Of a stretch of 64,000 nucleotides of DNA, positions 54,399 through 62,542 are shown piece by piece (the first letter of the stretch is position 1; every line of letters begins with the position of its first letter). The DNA lies in the NCBI RefSeq assembly GCF_000423665.1, contig NZ_AUIK01000027.1, forward strand, positions 114,839 through 178,838, in the 5' to 3' direction. The DNA is from Solirubrobacter soli DSM 22325 (GTDB lineage Bacteria; Actinomycetota; Thermoleophilia; Solirubrobacterales; Solirubrobacteraceae). A program made the translations under genes and the position numbers. The notes under the pieces are model-generated. The model was not told the DNA's origin. It searched no databases and was given only the letters and a program-made list of their open reading frames with translations.

Positions 54399-54443
54399 AA
54401 CGGATCACGCTCCGCTTATGCTAGCTTGGCTCGAGAAACGGAG
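54399..54443. promoter_or_regulatory. tetR/oxidoreductase divergent promoter region
   Basis: 45 bp. It contains CGGA-N6-TCCG (arms around TCACGC) close to the tetR start and a GCTAGC palindrome nearer the oxidoreductase; either may be the TetR operator. It is AT-richer than its surroundings. Confidence 0.4.
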
Positions 54444-55406
54444 ATGCAGAGCGACGGCGAGCAAGCGGCGACGAACACGATGAGCAGGGCGGTCCGGCTG
54501 GAGGCGTTCGGCGGCCCGAAGGTCCTGAGCCTCTGTGAGGTGCCCGCGCCGCAGGCCGGTTCGGGTCAGATCCGCGTGCGGGTCGCCGCTGCCGGGCTGA
54601 ACCCCATGGACTGGTTCATGACCTCCGATGCCCAAACCGCCGCCCGGTTCGGCCTCAGCCTGCCGAGCGGATTCGGAACCGACTACGCCGGAGTCGTGGA
54701 TCAGGTCGGAGATGGCGTGACCGGGTTTGCGATCGGCGACCGCGTCTTCGGCGGCGCCCTGTCCCGCGCGGTGGCCGACTACGTGATCCTCGAGCCTGCC
54801 GCGGGCATCGCGGCGGGCGGAGCCGCCCACCACACGCCCGACGGCGTCGACGACCGCACCGCCGCGACCATGACGATCGCGGCCAGCACCGCAGCCGCCG
54901 CCCTCGCCATCGTCGAACCCAGGGCCGGCGACACCGTGCTCATCGGCGGCGCGGCCGGCGGGGTCGGCGTGTTCGCCGTCCAGCTCGCCCGGCTCGCGGG
55001 GGCCCGGGTGATCGGGACAGGATCAGCGGCATCGTCGGATTACCTGCACGGCCTTGGAGCCGAGCCGGTCCCCTACGGCGACGGGCTGGCCGACCGAGTT
55101 CGCGCCCTCGCCCCCCACGGCGTCACCGCGGCGATCGACCTGTACGGGACCGAGACGGTGCGGGTCGCACGGGAACTCGGCGTTCCCGACGAGCGCATCA
55201 CCACCATCGCCGCCCAGGTCGACTCAATCAGGCCGGCCAACGGCGCCAACGCCGCCCCCGGCGTCCTGGAGGAGGTCGCTCGCCTGGTCGCGGCAGGCCA
55301 GATCCGGGTGCCGATCGCGGCGAGCTTCCCGGTCGAGCAGATCCGCGCCGCGGTCGAGTTGCAGGCCGCCAGGCACGTGCACGGCAAGGTCGTCGTCGAC
55401 CTCTAG
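54444..55406 (+). CDS. Zinc-free NADP-dependent alcohol dehydrogenase/quinone oxidoreductase (MDR)
   Basis: 320 aa from ATG 54444; ATG 54480 (MSRAVRLEAFGG) is the alternative. A GroES-like N domain (VRVAAAGLNPMDWFM; GFGTDYAGVVDQVGDGVTGFAIGDRVFG) and a Rossmann domain (GDTVLIGGAAGGVGVFAVQLARLAG) define the QOR/zeta-crystallin group. No structural-zinc cysteines are seen. It is probably controlled by the divergent TetR. Substrate unknown. Confidence 0.9.
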   Translation: MQSDGEQAATNTMSRAVRLEAFGGPKVLSLCEVPAPQAGSGQIRVRVAAAGLNPMDWFMTSDAQTAARFGLSLPSGFGTDYAGVVDQVGDGVTGFAIGDRVFGGALSRAVADYVILEPAAGIAAGGAAHHTPDGVDDRTAATMTIAASTAAAALAIVEPRAGDTVLIGGAAGGVGVFAVQLARLAGARVIGTGSAASSDYLHGLGAEPVPYGDGLADRVRALAPHGVTAAIDLYGTETVRVARELGVPDERITTIAAQVDSIRPANGANAAPGVLEEVARLVAAGQIRVPIAASFPVEQIRAAVELQAARHVHGKVVVDL

Positions 55407-55421
55407 CCGGCCTAGAGGTCG
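55397..55421. terminator. Bidirectional hairpin built from two mirrored gene ends
   Basis: CGACCTCTAG (55397-55406) and CTAGAGGTCG (55412-55421) are perfect inverted copies around CCGGC. Each arm contains the last codons and TAG stop of one of the two convergent genes, so both proteins end Asp-Leu-stop. Confidence 0.75.
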
Positions 55422-55573
55422 TGCAGGAAGCAGAGGCCCTTGGGCGCCTGCTGGCCGGCCTTGGTGGGCGCGGCGTGGTCTGACTGGCCTTCCGCCATCG
55501 CGGCGCCGACGGAGAGGCCGAGCGCGCAGAGGGCGGCGGCGAGCGTCGTGGCGATGATGCGGAGTGCCTTCAT
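55412..55573 (-). CDS. Small secreted peptide (53 aa)
   Basis: ATG 55573 to TAG 55412. The N terminus is a textbook signal peptide: MKALRIIATT, a hydrophobic alanine/leucine core, then VGAAMA|EG. The predicted mature part is only 26 residues (starting EGQSDHAAPTKAGQQ, ending GLCFLHDL), with a single cysteine and His residues. I do not recognise it. The ribosome-binding site is weak. It lies between a convergent oxidoreductase and HD-GYP gene 1, 32 bp after the latter's stop. Confidence 0.6.
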   Translation of the reverse strand: MKALRIIATTLAAALCALGLSVGAAMAEGQSDHAAPTKAGQQAPKGLCFLHDL

Positions 55574-55603
55574 GTGTCAGGGAGAGTCGTGCTCCGACCG
55601 GCG

Positions 55604-55660
55604 TGTCACGGACGGTTCAACTCACCTGCTGCGACCGCGTTGCCGCGCGGCGCAAGGGAG
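55604..55660. repeat. HD-GYP 3' element, copy 1
   Basis: TGTCACGGACGGTTCAAC at the left end is identical to copy 2 (57126), and the rest is about 80% alike. Here it spans the stop and last codons of HD-GYP gene 1. It contains a hairpin CCGCG-TTGCCG-CGCGG (55635-55650). Confidence 0.75.
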
Positions 55661-57036
55661 TGGAGCTCACCCTGGTGATCGGCGGCGGTGGACCGGTTCT
55701 TGATCGAACGGGTGTCCAGCTCGGACTCGAAGTCGACCTCGTCGGCGTGGCTGAAGGCGATCGCGCCCTCGAGGATCATCGCCTCGAAGGCCTCGACGAC
55801 GCTGGGGTCCAGCTGGGTGCCGGCGACGCGGCGCAGCTCGGCCAGGGCGGCCTCGGAGCTCACGGGGCGGCGGTAGGAGTCGCGTGAGGTCATCACGTCG
55901 TAGGTGTCGGCGGCGGCGATGATGCGCGCGCCGAGCGGGATCGCCTCGCCGGAGATGCCGGCCGGGTAGCCGCCGCCCTCGAAGCGCTCGTGGTGGTGCA
56001 GGACGATCTCGGCGACTGGGCCGTAGCCCTCGATGCGCTCGACGAGCTTGGCGCCCTGCTCGGGGTGCTGCTTGATCAGCTCCCACTCCTCGTCGGTCAG
56101 CCGCCGGTTCGCGAACAGGACGTTGTCCGGGAGGATGAACTTGCCGATGTCGTGCAGCAGGCCGGCGGTGTGGATCAGGTCCTGCTCGCGCTCGTCGCAG
56201 CCCAGCCGCGACGCGACCTCGCGCGAGTAGCGAGCGACGGCGGCGGAGTGGCGCGCGGTCATCGCGTCGCGCATCGAGAGGGTCTGCAGCACGGTCGAGA
56301 GCACGCCCACCTGCAGCGCGCCGAGCTCGTCGCCGCGCCGGGTCAGCTCCTCCCCACGCTCGAAGGCCTTCACGCCCGTGCGCGTGAGGTGATGGAAGAC
56401 GAGGAGCGCGACCACCAGCAGCGCGACCGCGCCGAGCCCGATGCGCTGGTAGCTGAAGGCCACACCGGCCGTCAGGAGCGCCGTGGCGAGCTCGAACGGC
56501 AACACGGTCCGGTAGACCGTCGAATAGGCCTCAGCGACGCTGAGAACGCGTGTCAGACGGAGGTACGTCGCGACCGCGGCGAAGTTGATCGCGTTGGTGA
56601 CCAGGTAGATCAGGACCACGCACGCGGCGAACGCGATCGGGTCCTCCCTGCCCACCAGCGTCAGCAGCCACCCGCCGAGCAGCGAGAAGCCGATGAACGC
56701 GCACGCGTTCCAGACCAGCTCGCGCCAGCAGCGCTTGGTGATCAGGTGGTCGAAGACGACCGCCACGACCGCGATCGCCGCTGCCGGCACCGCGCCGAGG
56801 AGCGCCATCGCCAGCACGAGCGCGGCGAACGAGCCGGAGATCCGCACGCCGCGGAACTGGACCGTGAACGCCTCGGCGACCACGGCGATCACCAAAAGAA
56901 TCGTCGCGATCGGCGTCTGCGGCACTACGGTGCCCGCGCAGACGACGGCGAGGAGTGCTACGGCGAGATTGACGTGATTCCGGGGCAACCCATGGTTACC
57001 TCGGCGGCGCAGCGTCGTGTCTTGATGTGCGAGCAC
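55606..57036 (-). CDS. Membrane HD-GYP domain phosphodiesterase, copy 1
   Basis: 476 aa, GTG start at 57036. About seven TM helices (residues ~22-215) form a MASE-like sensor. An HD-GYP domain (~240-430) follows: TARHSAAVARYSREVA, LLHDIGKFILPD, HPEQGAKLVERI, VLHHHERFEGGGYPAGISGEAIPLGARI and ADTYDVMTS. It should hydrolyse c-di-GMP. The C-terminal ~45 residues have no counterpart in the coding part of copy 2. No GGDEF protein is in the window. Confidence 0.9.
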   Translation of the reverse strand: MLAHQDTTLRRRGNHGLPRNHVNLAVALLAVVCAGTVVPQTPIATILLVIAVVAEAFTVQFRGVRISGSFAALVLAMALLGAVPAAAIAVVAVVFDHLITKRCWRELVWNACAFIGFSLLGGWLLTLVGREDPIAFAACVVLIYLVTNAINFAAVATYLRLTRVLSVAEAYSTVYRTVLPFELATALLTAGVAFSYQRIGLGAVALLVVALLVFHHLTRTGVKAFERGEELTRRGDELGALQVGVLSTVLQTLSMRDAMTARHSAAVARYSREVASRLGCDEREQDLIHTAGLLHDIGKFILPDNVLFANRRLTDEEWELIKQHPEQGAKLVERIEGYGPVAEIVLHHHERFEGGGYPAGISGEAIPLGARIIAAADTYDVMTSRDSYRRPVSSEAALAELRRVAGTQLDPSVVEAFEAMILEGAIAFSHADEVDFESELDTRSIKNRSTAADHQGELHSLAPRGNAVAAGELNRP

Positions 57037-57125
57037 TGACCTTGTGTGAGGTTGGACAAGCGGATCTCGAGAAAATGGACACTTGTCCTATTCAGCTCTC
57101 GGCGTCCACGGGGCATCATGCGTCT

Positions 57126-57181
57126 TGTCACGGACGGTTCAACCCACCTCACACACCGCCTTGCCGGGCGGCGCGAGGGAG
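57126..57181. repeat. HD-GYP 3' element, copy 2
   Basis: Related to 55604-55660. Its hairpin is CCGCC-TTGCCG-GGCGG (57156-57171): the same loop as copy 1 with the closing pair swapped from G-C to C-G, a compensatory change. Here it lies about 140 bp beyond the stop of HD-GYP gene 2. Confidence 0.75.
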
Positions 57182-57251
57182 ACCTAAGGAGCTGACATGG
57201 GCTGGAAGATGTAATTCCCTTGGCGACTGACCGGTCGCCACATGTTGCGAG

Positions 57252-57272
57252 CGAGCGCCATGGAGGCGCTCG
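57252..57272. terminator. Terminator-like hairpin after HD-GYP gene 2
   Basis: CGAGCGCC (57252-57259), ATGGA loop, GGCGCTCG (57265-57272); perfect 8-bp stem 47 nt after the stop of the minus-strand gene. Confidence 0.6.
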
Positions 57273-57318
57273 TTCTCGTTAACGGCCGAGACGGGCGATT
57301 GCTGAATCGAACAGGTGT

Positions 57319-58710
57319 CTAGGCGGCAGCCGCCAGCCGCGGGCGCGCGTAGTCGATCACCCGGCGCTCGAACGCGAGCTCGTACTCGAAGTCCGCCTCG
57401 TCGGAGTGGCTGAACGCGACGCCCTTCTCGACGATCATCCGCTCGAAGACCTCGACGACCTTCGGGTCCAGCTGGGTGCCGGCGACACGCCGCAGCTCGG
57501 CGAGCGCCGCCTCGCGGCTCACCGGGCGGCGGTAGGAGTCGCGCGACGTCATCACGTCGTAGGTGTCGGCGACCGACAGGATCCGGGCGCCGAGCGGGAT
57601 CTCCTCCCCCCCGATGCCCATCGGGTACCCGCCGCCGGCGTACTTCTCGTGGTGGTGCAGGACGATCTCGGCGACCGGGCCGTAGCCCTCGATGCGCTCG
57701 ACCAGCTTCGCGCCCTGCTCGGGGTGGAGCTTGATCAGCTCCCACTCGTCGTCGGTCAGCTTGCGGTTCGCGAACAGCACCGAGTCCGGAAGGATGAACT
57801 TGCCGATGTCGTGCAGCAGCGCGGCCGTGTGGATCAAGTCCTGCTCGCGCTCGTCGAGGCCCATCATCCCGGCGACCTCGCGCGAGTAGCGCGCGACGGC
57901 CGCGGAATGACGGGCGGTCATCGCGTCGCGCATCGACAGGGTCTGGAGCACGGTCGAGAGCAGGCCCATCTGCAGCGCGGCGAGCTCGCGCGTGCGCTGC
58001 GTGAGCTGCTCGCCACGATGATCGGCCTGGACGCTCGTCTGAAGGATGTAGAGGAAGACGAACAGGATCACGGCCGCCAGGGCGACCGACGCCATCCCGA
58101 GATGTCCGTATGTGAACGCGACGGAGGCCGTGAGCAGGCCGGTGGCGAACTCGGACGGCACGGCGGTGACGAAGGACTGCAGGAGATCGCGCATCCGGGC
58201 GCCGTAGGCGTAGTGCGTCGCCGTCGCCACCATCGCGAAGTTCAGGACGTTCGTGGCCATGAACACGGCGAAGACCACGCCGGCGAAGGCGAGAGCGTCG
58301 CCCTGCGTCGGATTCGAGCCGCCCGTGAGCCAGACGATGCCGATGCCGCCGACGACCGAGAAGGTCGCGAACGTGGCCAGGTTGGTCAGGACGCGGTCGA
58401 TCGAGCGGCGCGAGAGCGCGCTGTCGACGATCACCGACGCCACGCCCAGCGCGGCGGCCGGTGCCGGACCGAGCAGGGCCATCGCCAGCACGATCGAGAG
58501 GAACGAGCCCGACAACCGCAGGCCGCGGACTTCGACGTTCATCACCTCGCTCGCGGACGCGAGCACGAACAGCAGTCCGAGCAGCGACAGCGGAGCCCAG
58601 TCCTCAGCGCGGTTGGCCAATGCGGCAGCCGTCAGCGCGCCGCAGAGGATCACGACGGAGACGCACGACAAAACGAGCCGTTGCTTGGCCACTGCCCCCG
58701 TATTCGGCAC
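57319..58710 (-). CDS. Membrane HD-GYP domain phosphodiesterase, copy 2
   Basis: 463 aa, GTG start at 58710. The same architecture as copy 1: about seven TM helices, then HD-GYP with LLHDIGKFILPD, VLHHHEKYAGGGYPMGIGGEEIPLGARI and ADTYDVMTSRDSYRRPVS. The catalytic domains are close to identical over long stretches while the membrane parts diverge, pointing to tandem duplication followed by sensor divergence or gene conversion of the 3' half. It is divergent from the MFS gene. Confidence 0.9.
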   Translation of the reverse strand: MPNTGAVAKQRLVLSCVSVVILCGALTAAALANRAEDWAPLSLLGLLFVLASASEVMNVEVRGLRLSGSFLSIVLAMALLGPAPAAALGVASVIVDSALSRRSIDRVLTNLATFATFSVVGGIGIVWLTGGSNPTQGDALAFAGVVFAVFMATNVLNFAMVATATHYAYGARMRDLLQSFVTAVPSEFATGLLTASVAFTYGHLGMASVALAAVILFVFLYILQTSVQADHRGEQLTQRTRELAALQMGLLSTVLQTLSMRDAMTARHSAAVARYSREVAGMMGLDEREQDLIHTAALLHDIGKFILPDSVLFANRKLTDDEWELIKLHPEQGAKLVERIEGYGPVAEIVLHHHEKYAGGGYPMGIGGEEIPLGARILSVADTYDVMTSRDSYRRPVSREAALAELRRVAGTQLDPKVVEVFERMIVEKGVAFSHSDEADFEYELAFERRVIDYARPRLAAAA

Positions 58711-58779
58711 GGGGTGCTCGCAGTTGAATCCTGGCTGCGCTTGAGACAGACCTCACTACGCGGTCAGATTTCTTCAAGC

Positions 58780-58792
58780 TAGAGTCCCACTC
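58780..58792 (+). promoter_or_regulatory. Leaderless-type promoter of the MFS gene
   Basis: TAGAGT (58780-58785) ends 7 nt before the GTG start. The sequence GCTAGAGTC here nearly repeats the dapE promoter (TCTAGAGTC, 8 nt before its GTG). No Shine-Dalgarno is seen. Confidence 0.45.
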
Positions 58793-60040
58793 GTGCGGAG
58801 GCGGCTTGAACCCCTGCGCGTTCGGCCGTTCGGTCGTCTGCTGGGCTCGTACACGGTCAACGACCTCGGCGACTCGATCGGCGTCGTGGCGCTCTCGATC
58901 CTCGTCTACGACCAGACGGAGTCCGTCGCGCCCACCGCCGGCTTCTTCCTCTTCGCCAAGTTCCTGCCTGCGCTCCTGGCGACCGCGCTGACCGCGCACC
59001 TGGACCGCTTCGGCCTGCGCAAGACCCTGCCGGGCCTCTACACGGCCGAGGCGATCGTGTTCGCGCTCCTGGCGTTCCTGGCCGACGACGACCGGTTCTT
59101 CCTGCCGCTCGTGCTGGCGCTGGGCGCGATCGACGGCACGCTGGCGATCACCGGCCGCGGCCTGACGCGCGGCGCCGTCGCCGTCCTGCTGCAGCCCAGG
59201 GACATGCTCAGCGAGGGCAACGCCCTGATGAATATCGGCTTCGCGTTCTCCTCGGTCTTCGGTGCGGCGCTGGCGGGCGCGCTGATCGCCGCCTGGGGGG
59301 TCTCCGTCGCGCTGCTGGTCGACGCCGCGTCGTTCACCGTGATCGCCGTCGTCCTCGTCGCCGCCAGCGATCTCCCGGACCCCGAGCACGAGGACCGCAC
59401 GCCATGGCGCGAGCGGTTCTTGGACGGGCTCGAGTTCGCGCGCGACTTCCGCCCCGTGCGGACGCTGCTCGTCGGCCAGGCCCTGGCGCTGATCTGCTTC
59501 ACGATCGTCGTGCCGATCGAGGTGATCTACGCCAAGAAGAGCCTCGATACCACCGATGCGGGCTTCGGCATCCTGATCTCCTCCTGGGGCGCGGGGATCG
59601 TGCTCGGGAGCCTGATCTTCCTGTGGCTCAAGAGCCGCGTCGGGCTGGTGATGATCCTGATCTCGAGCGCCGCGGTCGGCGTCGCCTACCTCGGGATGTC
59701 GCAGGCGGGGACGCTGGCCGTCGCGTGCGCGTTCTCGGTGCTCGGCGGGGCGGGCAACGGGGTCCAGTGGGTCGCCGTGATGACGCAGCTGCAGGAGGCG
59801 ACCCCCGCCGAGTTCCAGTCGCGGATGGCGGGGCTGCTGGAGTCGCTCGGGGCGGCGATGCCGGGCGTCGGCTTCCTGCTCGGCGGCACGATCGTCGCGC
59901 TCTGGTCCCCGCGCACGGCCTTCGCGGTCGCGGGCGCGGGGATCCTGGCGTTGGTGGCGGTGGCCGCGATCCTGCGGCCGGGCCGTCAGACCTCGACGAC
60001 GACCGGCAAGACCATCGGGCGGCGCTTGAGCCGGTCGTAG
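58793..60040 (+). CDS. MFS exporter (EntS/MFS_3 type)
   Basis: 415 aa, GTG start. About 12 TM segments; the N-terminal LRVRPFGRLLGSYTVNDLGDSIGVVALSILVYDQT and the central cytoplasmic DRTPWRERFLDGLEFARDFRPVRTLL are characteristic of the MFS_3/EntS-like group, exporters of siderophores or drugs. The 3' end overlaps the convergent rnj by 55 bp. Substrate unknown. Confidence 0.88.
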   Translation: MRRRLEPLRVRPFGRLLGSYTVNDLGDSIGVVALSILVYDQTESVAPTAGFFLFAKFLPALLATALTAHLDRFGLRKTLPGLYTAEAIVFALLAFLADDDRFFLPLVLALGAIDGTLAITGRGLTRGAVAVLLQPRDMLSEGNALMNIGFAFSSVFGAALAGALIAAWGVSVALLVDAASFTVIAVVLVAASDLPDPEHEDRTPWRERFLDGLEFARDFRPVRTLLVGQALALICFTIVVPIEVIYAKKSLDTTDAGFGILISSWGAGIVLGSLIFLWLKSRVGLVMILISSAAVGVAYLGMSQAGTLAVACAFSVLGGAGNGVQWVAVMTQLQEATPAEFQSRMAGLLESLGAAMPGVGFLLGGTIVALWSPRTAFAVAGAGILALVAVAAILRPGRQTSTTTGKTIGRRLSRS

Positions 60041-61653
60041 ATGAACTTCGCGAGGTCGTCGTGCAGATGCGACTGCAGGACGTCGACCTCGGTGATCTGC
60101 TGCTCTGCGGCGCCGTCCAGGGAGTCCTCGACGGCCTCGCGCAGCTCCTCGATGAAGGCGCTGTTGTCGTCCAGGAACGGGACGCCGCGCGCGAGGACCT
60201 CGGGCGGGACGACGCTCGAGCCGTCCTGCTCGGAGATCGTGGCGACGATGATGAACACGCCGTCCGCGCTCAGCATGCGGCGGTCGCGCAGGGCGACGTC
60301 GGACACGTCGCCGATGTCGACTCCGTCGACGAAGATCATCCCCGACTGGACCGGCGTGCCGAAGCGGGCGCCGTCGGCGTCGATCTCGAGCGGCGTGCCG
60401 TTCTCGGTGCGGAAGATGTGGCTCGCGGGCACCCCGACCGCCTGCGCGAGCTCGGAGTGGATCAGCATCCGCTTGTAGTCGCCGTGGACCGGCATCACGT
60501 ACTTCGGGCGGGTGAGGTTGATCATCATCTTGACCTCCTCCGCGTAGCCGTGGCCGGAGGCGTGGATCGGCGCGTCGCGGGCGGTCACGACCTCGCAGCC
60601 GATGTGGTACAGGCGGTCGATCGTCTCGTTGACCGCGCGCTCGTTGCCCGGGATCGGCGTCGCGCTGAAGACGACGGTGTCGCCGGACTTCAGCTCGACC
60701 TGCGGGTGGTCGCGGTACGCCATCCGGCGCAGCGCGCTGAGCGGCTCGCCCTGGCTGCCGGTCGAGATCACGACGATCTTCTCGTCGGCGAACTGGTCGA
60801 TCTCGCGCGGCGCCACCAGCATCCCCTCCGGGATGTCGATGTGCCCGAGGCTGCGGCCGATGTTGACGTTCTTGCGCATCGAGCGGCCGACGAGGGCGAC
60901 CTTGCGGCCGTTCTTCTCGGCGGCGTGGACGACCTGCTGGACGCGATGGATGTTCGACGCGAAGCAGGTGACGACGATGCGGCCCTCGCAGCGTCCGAAG
61001 ACGCGGTCCAGGTGCGGGCCGACGATCGACTCGGAGTCCGACACGCCCGCCCGGTCGACGTTCGTGGAGTCGCCGCAGAGCAGGAGCAGGCCCTCGCGGC
61101 CGAGCTCGGCGAGGCGCGCCATGTCCGCCGGCGCGCCACCCACCGGCGTCTGGTCGAACTTGTAGTCGCCGGTGAAGAGCACGGTGCCCAGCGGGGTCTT
61201 CAGCGCCACGCCACTCGAGTCCGGGATCGAGTGCGTCAGGTGGATGCGCTCGATCTCGAACGGGCCCGCGTCCACGGTGTCGCCGATCGGGAGCACCTCG
61301 AGCGCGACGTCGCGCAGCTTGTGCTCGTCGAGCTTGGAGCGCGCCATCGCGATCGTCAGCTGGCCGCTGTAGACGACCGGGATCTTCTCCTGGCCGAGGT
61401 CGCGGATCATCCACGGCAGCGCGCCGAGGTGGTCCTCGTGGCCGTGGGTGATGACGATCGCCTCGAGCGCGTCGATGTTGTCGCGCACGTAGCTGAAGTC
61501 GGGCAGGACGAGGTCGATGCCCATCATCTCGGCCGTCGGGAAGCGCAGGCCGCAGTCGACGATGACCATCCGCCCGTCGTACTCGACGACGGTCATGTTC
61601 TTGCCGATCTCGCCGACGCCTCCGAGCGGGAGGACGCGGAGTGGTCCACTCAC
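59986..61653 (-). CDS. rnj: Ribonuclease J
   Basis: 555 aa, GTG start at 61653. A metallo-beta-lactamase/beta-CASP nuclease with metal motif ITHGHEDHLGALP (His70, His72, Asp74, His75), LTGDYKFDQTP-type aspartate in LFTGDYKFDQ, and the beta-CASP block CFASNIHRVQQVV...STGSQGEPLSALRRMA, plus HASGHGYAEEVKMM and MPVHGDYKRM. It has 5' exo- and endonuclease activity and, with RNase Y, handles mRNA decay and rRNA maturation. It overlaps dapA by 4 nt, the usual actinobacterial dapA-rnj arrangement. Confidence 0.96.
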   Translation of the reverse strand: MSGPLRVLPLGGVGEIGKNMTVVEYDGRMVIVDCGLRFPTAEMMGIDLVLPDFSYVRDNIDALEAIVITHGHEDHLGALPWMIRDLGQEKIPVVYSGQLTIAMARSKLDEHKLRDVALEVLPIGDTVDAGPFEIERIHLTHSIPDSSGVALKTPLGTVLFTGDYKFDQTPVGGAPADMARLAELGREGLLLLCGDSTNVDRAGVSDSESIVGPHLDRVFGRCEGRIVVTCFASNIHRVQQVVHAAEKNGRKVALVGRSMRKNVNIGRSLGHIDIPEGMLVAPREIDQFADEKIVVISTGSQGEPLSALRRMAYRDHPQVELKSGDTVVFSATPIPGNERAVNETIDRLYHIGCEVVTARDAPIHASGHGYAEEVKMMINLTRPKYVMPVHGDYKRMLIHSELAQAVGVPASHIFRTENGTPLEIDADGARFGTPVQSGMIFVDGVDIGDVSDVALRDRRMLSADGVFIIVATISEQDGSSVVPPEVLARGVPFLDDNSAFIEELREAVEDSLDGAAEQQITEVDVLQSHLHDDLAKFIYDRLKRRPMVLPVVVEV

Positions 61654-62516
61654 CCGGTGGTGACCCCCGCGAGCAGCCCCTGGCGGGCGAGCACGTCATG
61701 GACGGCCGCGCGCTCGGCGTCGTCGCACTCGACCAGCGGAAGGCGCAGCGGGCCGCAGTCGTGGCCCTGCATCTTCAGTGCCGCCTTGACGGGCGCCGGG
61801 CTCGCCGTGATGAAGAGCACCGCGTAGAGCTCCTGCAGCTTCGCGTCGATCTCCGCGCGCGCTTCAGGCTCGTCGTACATCCGGCGCATCTCGTTGCCCG
61901 CGACGTGGCTGGCGACGCAGATCCCGCCCGCGCCGCCGATGTCCAGGCAGCGCGCGTAGATGTCGTCGTTGCCGGCGAGGACCGCCAGGCCGTCGATCAG
62001 CTGCAACTCGTCGGAGTTGGCCTGCTTGACGGCCTCGATCCCGTCGATCTGGCCGAGCTCGGCCAGCAGGTCCGGCGGCATGTTGACCGCCGTCCGGCCG
62101 GGAATGTTGTAGAGCACGACCGGCGTGTCACCCGCCGCCTTCGCGACCTCGGTGAAGTGGGCGATGATGCCGCGCCGGTTCGGCTTGTTGTAGTACGGCG
62201 TGACGGAGAGCACCGCGTCCACGCCCGCCTCGACCGCCTTCTCGGTCAGGTGGATCGCGTGGCGCGTGTCGTTGGACCCCGTGCCGCCGATGACGACGCA
62301 CTCGTCCCCGAGCTCGCGGACGATGAGCTCGATGAGGCCCAGATGCTCCTCGTCGGTCATCGTCGCCGCCTCCCCCGTCGTGCCGGCCACCACCAGGCCG
62401 TGGGAGCCGTTCGCGAGCAGGTGCCGGCCGATGGCGACGGCGCCCTCCTCGTCGACGGAACCGTCGGCACGGAAGGGCGTGACCATGGCCGTGAGAAGGC
62501 CTTCGTAGGGACGCAT
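61650..62516 (-). CDS. dapA: 4-Hydroxy-tetrahydrodipicolinate synthase DapA
   Basis: 288 aa. It condenses pyruvate with aspartate semialdehyde. Schiff-base Lys164 (EAVKQAN), Tyr136 (LYNIPGRT), and Thr47 in GTTGEAATMT make the standard active site; VTPYYNKP is present. It is the committed step of DAP/lysine synthesis and supplies DapD. It is coupled to rnj by a 4-nt overlap. Confidence 0.95.
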   Translation of the reverse strand: MRPYEGLLTAMVTPFRADGSVDEEGAVAIGRHLLANGSHGLVVAGTTGEAATMTDEEHLGLIELIVRELGDECVVIGGTGSNDTRHAIHLTEKAVEAGVDAVLSVTPYYNKPNRRGIIAHFTEVAKAAGDTPVVLYNIPGRTAVNMPPDLLAELGQIDGIEAVKQANSDELQLIDGLAVLAGNDDIYARCLDIGGAGGICVASHVAGNEMRRMYDEPEARAEIDAKLQELYAVLFITASPAPVKAALKMQGHDCGPLRLPLVECDDAERAAVHDVLARQGLLAGVTTG

Positions 62517-62542
62517 GGCGATTAGGATGGCACGCCCGGCGG

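Larger units (their letters stand above)
57037..57318. other. Intergenic region between the two HD-GYP genes
   Basis: 282 bp. In plus coordinates: GGACA-CT-TGTCC palindrome (57077-57088) with a further TGGACAAG (57053-57060), candidate control sites for copy 1; repeat element copy 2 (57126-57181); hairpin GGCGAC/GTCGCC (57222-57239); and terminator-like hairpin (57252-57272). No c-di-GMP riboswitch was recognised. Confidence 0.5.

Noticed and set aside
54237..54443. N-terminal extension of the oxidoreductase
   Set aside because: It lies antisense to the tetR coding sequence and has Arg/Gly-rich composition; the GroES-like domain starts after 54480.
57037..57318. c-di-GMP riboswitch between the HD-GYP genes
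   Set aside because: The conserved GEMM core sequences were not found; only simple hairpins are visible.
58604..61699. 1031-codon minus-strand frame spanning MFS, rnj and beyond
   Set aside because: Arg/Ala/Gly-rich composition with no motif; it conflicts with rnj and the plus-strand MFS gene, both clearly real.
62517..62542. Lysine or T-box riboswitch before dapA (and before dapE at 4665-4690)
   Set aside because: The intergenic gaps are only 26 bp each, far too short for either element.
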